A stretch of DNA of 64,000 nt, taken from contig NZ_MSQB01000006.1 of NCBI RefSeq assembly GCF_002149965.1, positions 160,506-224,505 of the forward strand, read 5' to 3'. Source of the DNA: Novosphingobium panipatense. GTDB lineage: Bacteria > Pseudomonadota > Alphaproteobacteria > Sphingomonadales > Sphingomonadaceae. The notes under the pieces were generated by a model. The model was not told where the DNA came from and did not search any database. It saw nothing but the letters and a program-made list of their open reading frames with translations. Numbering within the stretch: position 1 is the stretch's first letter; each line of letters begins with the position of its first letter. Below, piece after piece: positions 63,884 through 64,000 of this stretch. The position numbers and the translations under genes are program-made.

Positions 63884-64000
63884 GTCTGTTAGAAAATCCG
63901 CTGCAGGCGGATTTGCGGCACCGGCCCACGCCCCCACCCTACCACCCGCAGGATACTACCGTTGGGTGGTAGGGTGGGGGCGTGGGCCGGTGCCGCAAAA
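63884..64000. repeat. Large palindromic repeat element, copy 2 (runs to window edge)
   Basis: Begins with TCTGTTAGAAAA and a small hairpin (63894-63901 with 63907-63914), then a perfect 33-bp palindrome 63915-63947 / 63964-63996 with the same 16-nt loop as copy 1. Relative to copy 1 each arm differs at the same pair of positions, and the changes compensate, so pairing is kept. The element continues beyond the window. Confidence 0.85.

Overview
The window looks like a chromosomal segment of a high-GC alphaproteobacterium of the Sphingomonadales, most like Novosphingobium or Sphingobium. Supporting signs are three TonB-dependent receptors, several periplasmic iron-associated proteins (PepSY, DUF2271, DUF4198), an HWE histidine kinase, candidate EcfG-type general-stress promoters and dispersed palindromic intergenic repeats typical of the group. 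No rRNA, tRNA, CRISPR array, prophage or insertion sequence was recognised. Genes are tightly packed, many with 1-11 bp start/stop overlaps. Identifications rest on reading translated sequences and motifs; no database search was run.

Layout. 2-7521: a truncated SLC13-type transporter, then a divergent amino-acid/peptide locus (M24 peptidase and DadA-like oxidoreductase on minus; GntR/FCD regulator and APC permease on plus) followed by a GH27 alpha-galactosidase. 7763-18925: an iron-uptake and flavinylation region (PepSY membrane protein, DUF2271 protein with a DGVSGAT flavinylation motif, DUF4198 protein, ApbE flavin transferase, siderophore receptor, PiuC, a flavin-dependent hydroxy-acid dehydrogenase, a second TonB receptor, an unknown small protein behind a Fur-like box). 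18929-22278: orphan ParA, rpoZ, and a three-gene DNA alkylation-repair operon (2OG oxygenase, alkB, tag). 22456-30191: a second DUF4198 protein with an EF-hand partner, an S9 dipeptidyl peptidase, fumC, a 45-aa stress-type small gene, an HWE kinase and a TlpA thioredoxin. 30420-35142: TonB receptor, YdcF protein and S1/P1-nuclease-like protein in one operon. 35152-46950: ABC exporter, two MFS transporters, an alginate-export-type porin, a GGCT-bestrophin-M24 operon, aldehyde dehydrogenase, a beta-barrel protein, a 38-aa membrane peptide and a GST. 47034-57312: PBP1A, then a six-gene operon (class III aminotransferase, GT-C glycosyltransferase, UbiA prenyltransferase, HAD phosphatase, small partner, GMC oxidoreductase) facing a two-component system plus flippase-like membrane protein. 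57322-64000: that two-component system, threonine aldolase, and a PepSY-flavodoxin-reductase fusion, ending in a large palindromic repeat.

How the genes work together. Three circuits stand out. (1) Fur-like AATGCGAAT/GCTAATG sites precede the siderophore receptor, the first PepSY gene, the second DUF4198 gene, the PepSY-flavodoxin fusion, the 135-aa unknown and possibly fumC, outlining an iron regulon in which an ApbE-flavinylated periplasmic protein may help reduce imported ferric chelates. (2) A GTATAC-centred palindrome occurs twice in the divergent DadA/GntR promoter and once before the distant dipeptidyl peptidase gene, suggesting a peptide-degradation regulon under the GntR protein. (3) The 49438-56109 operon could build and transfer an amino-pentose from a polyprenyl-phosphate carrier; this is the best candidate here for an undescribed pathway and is an inference from gene content and order.
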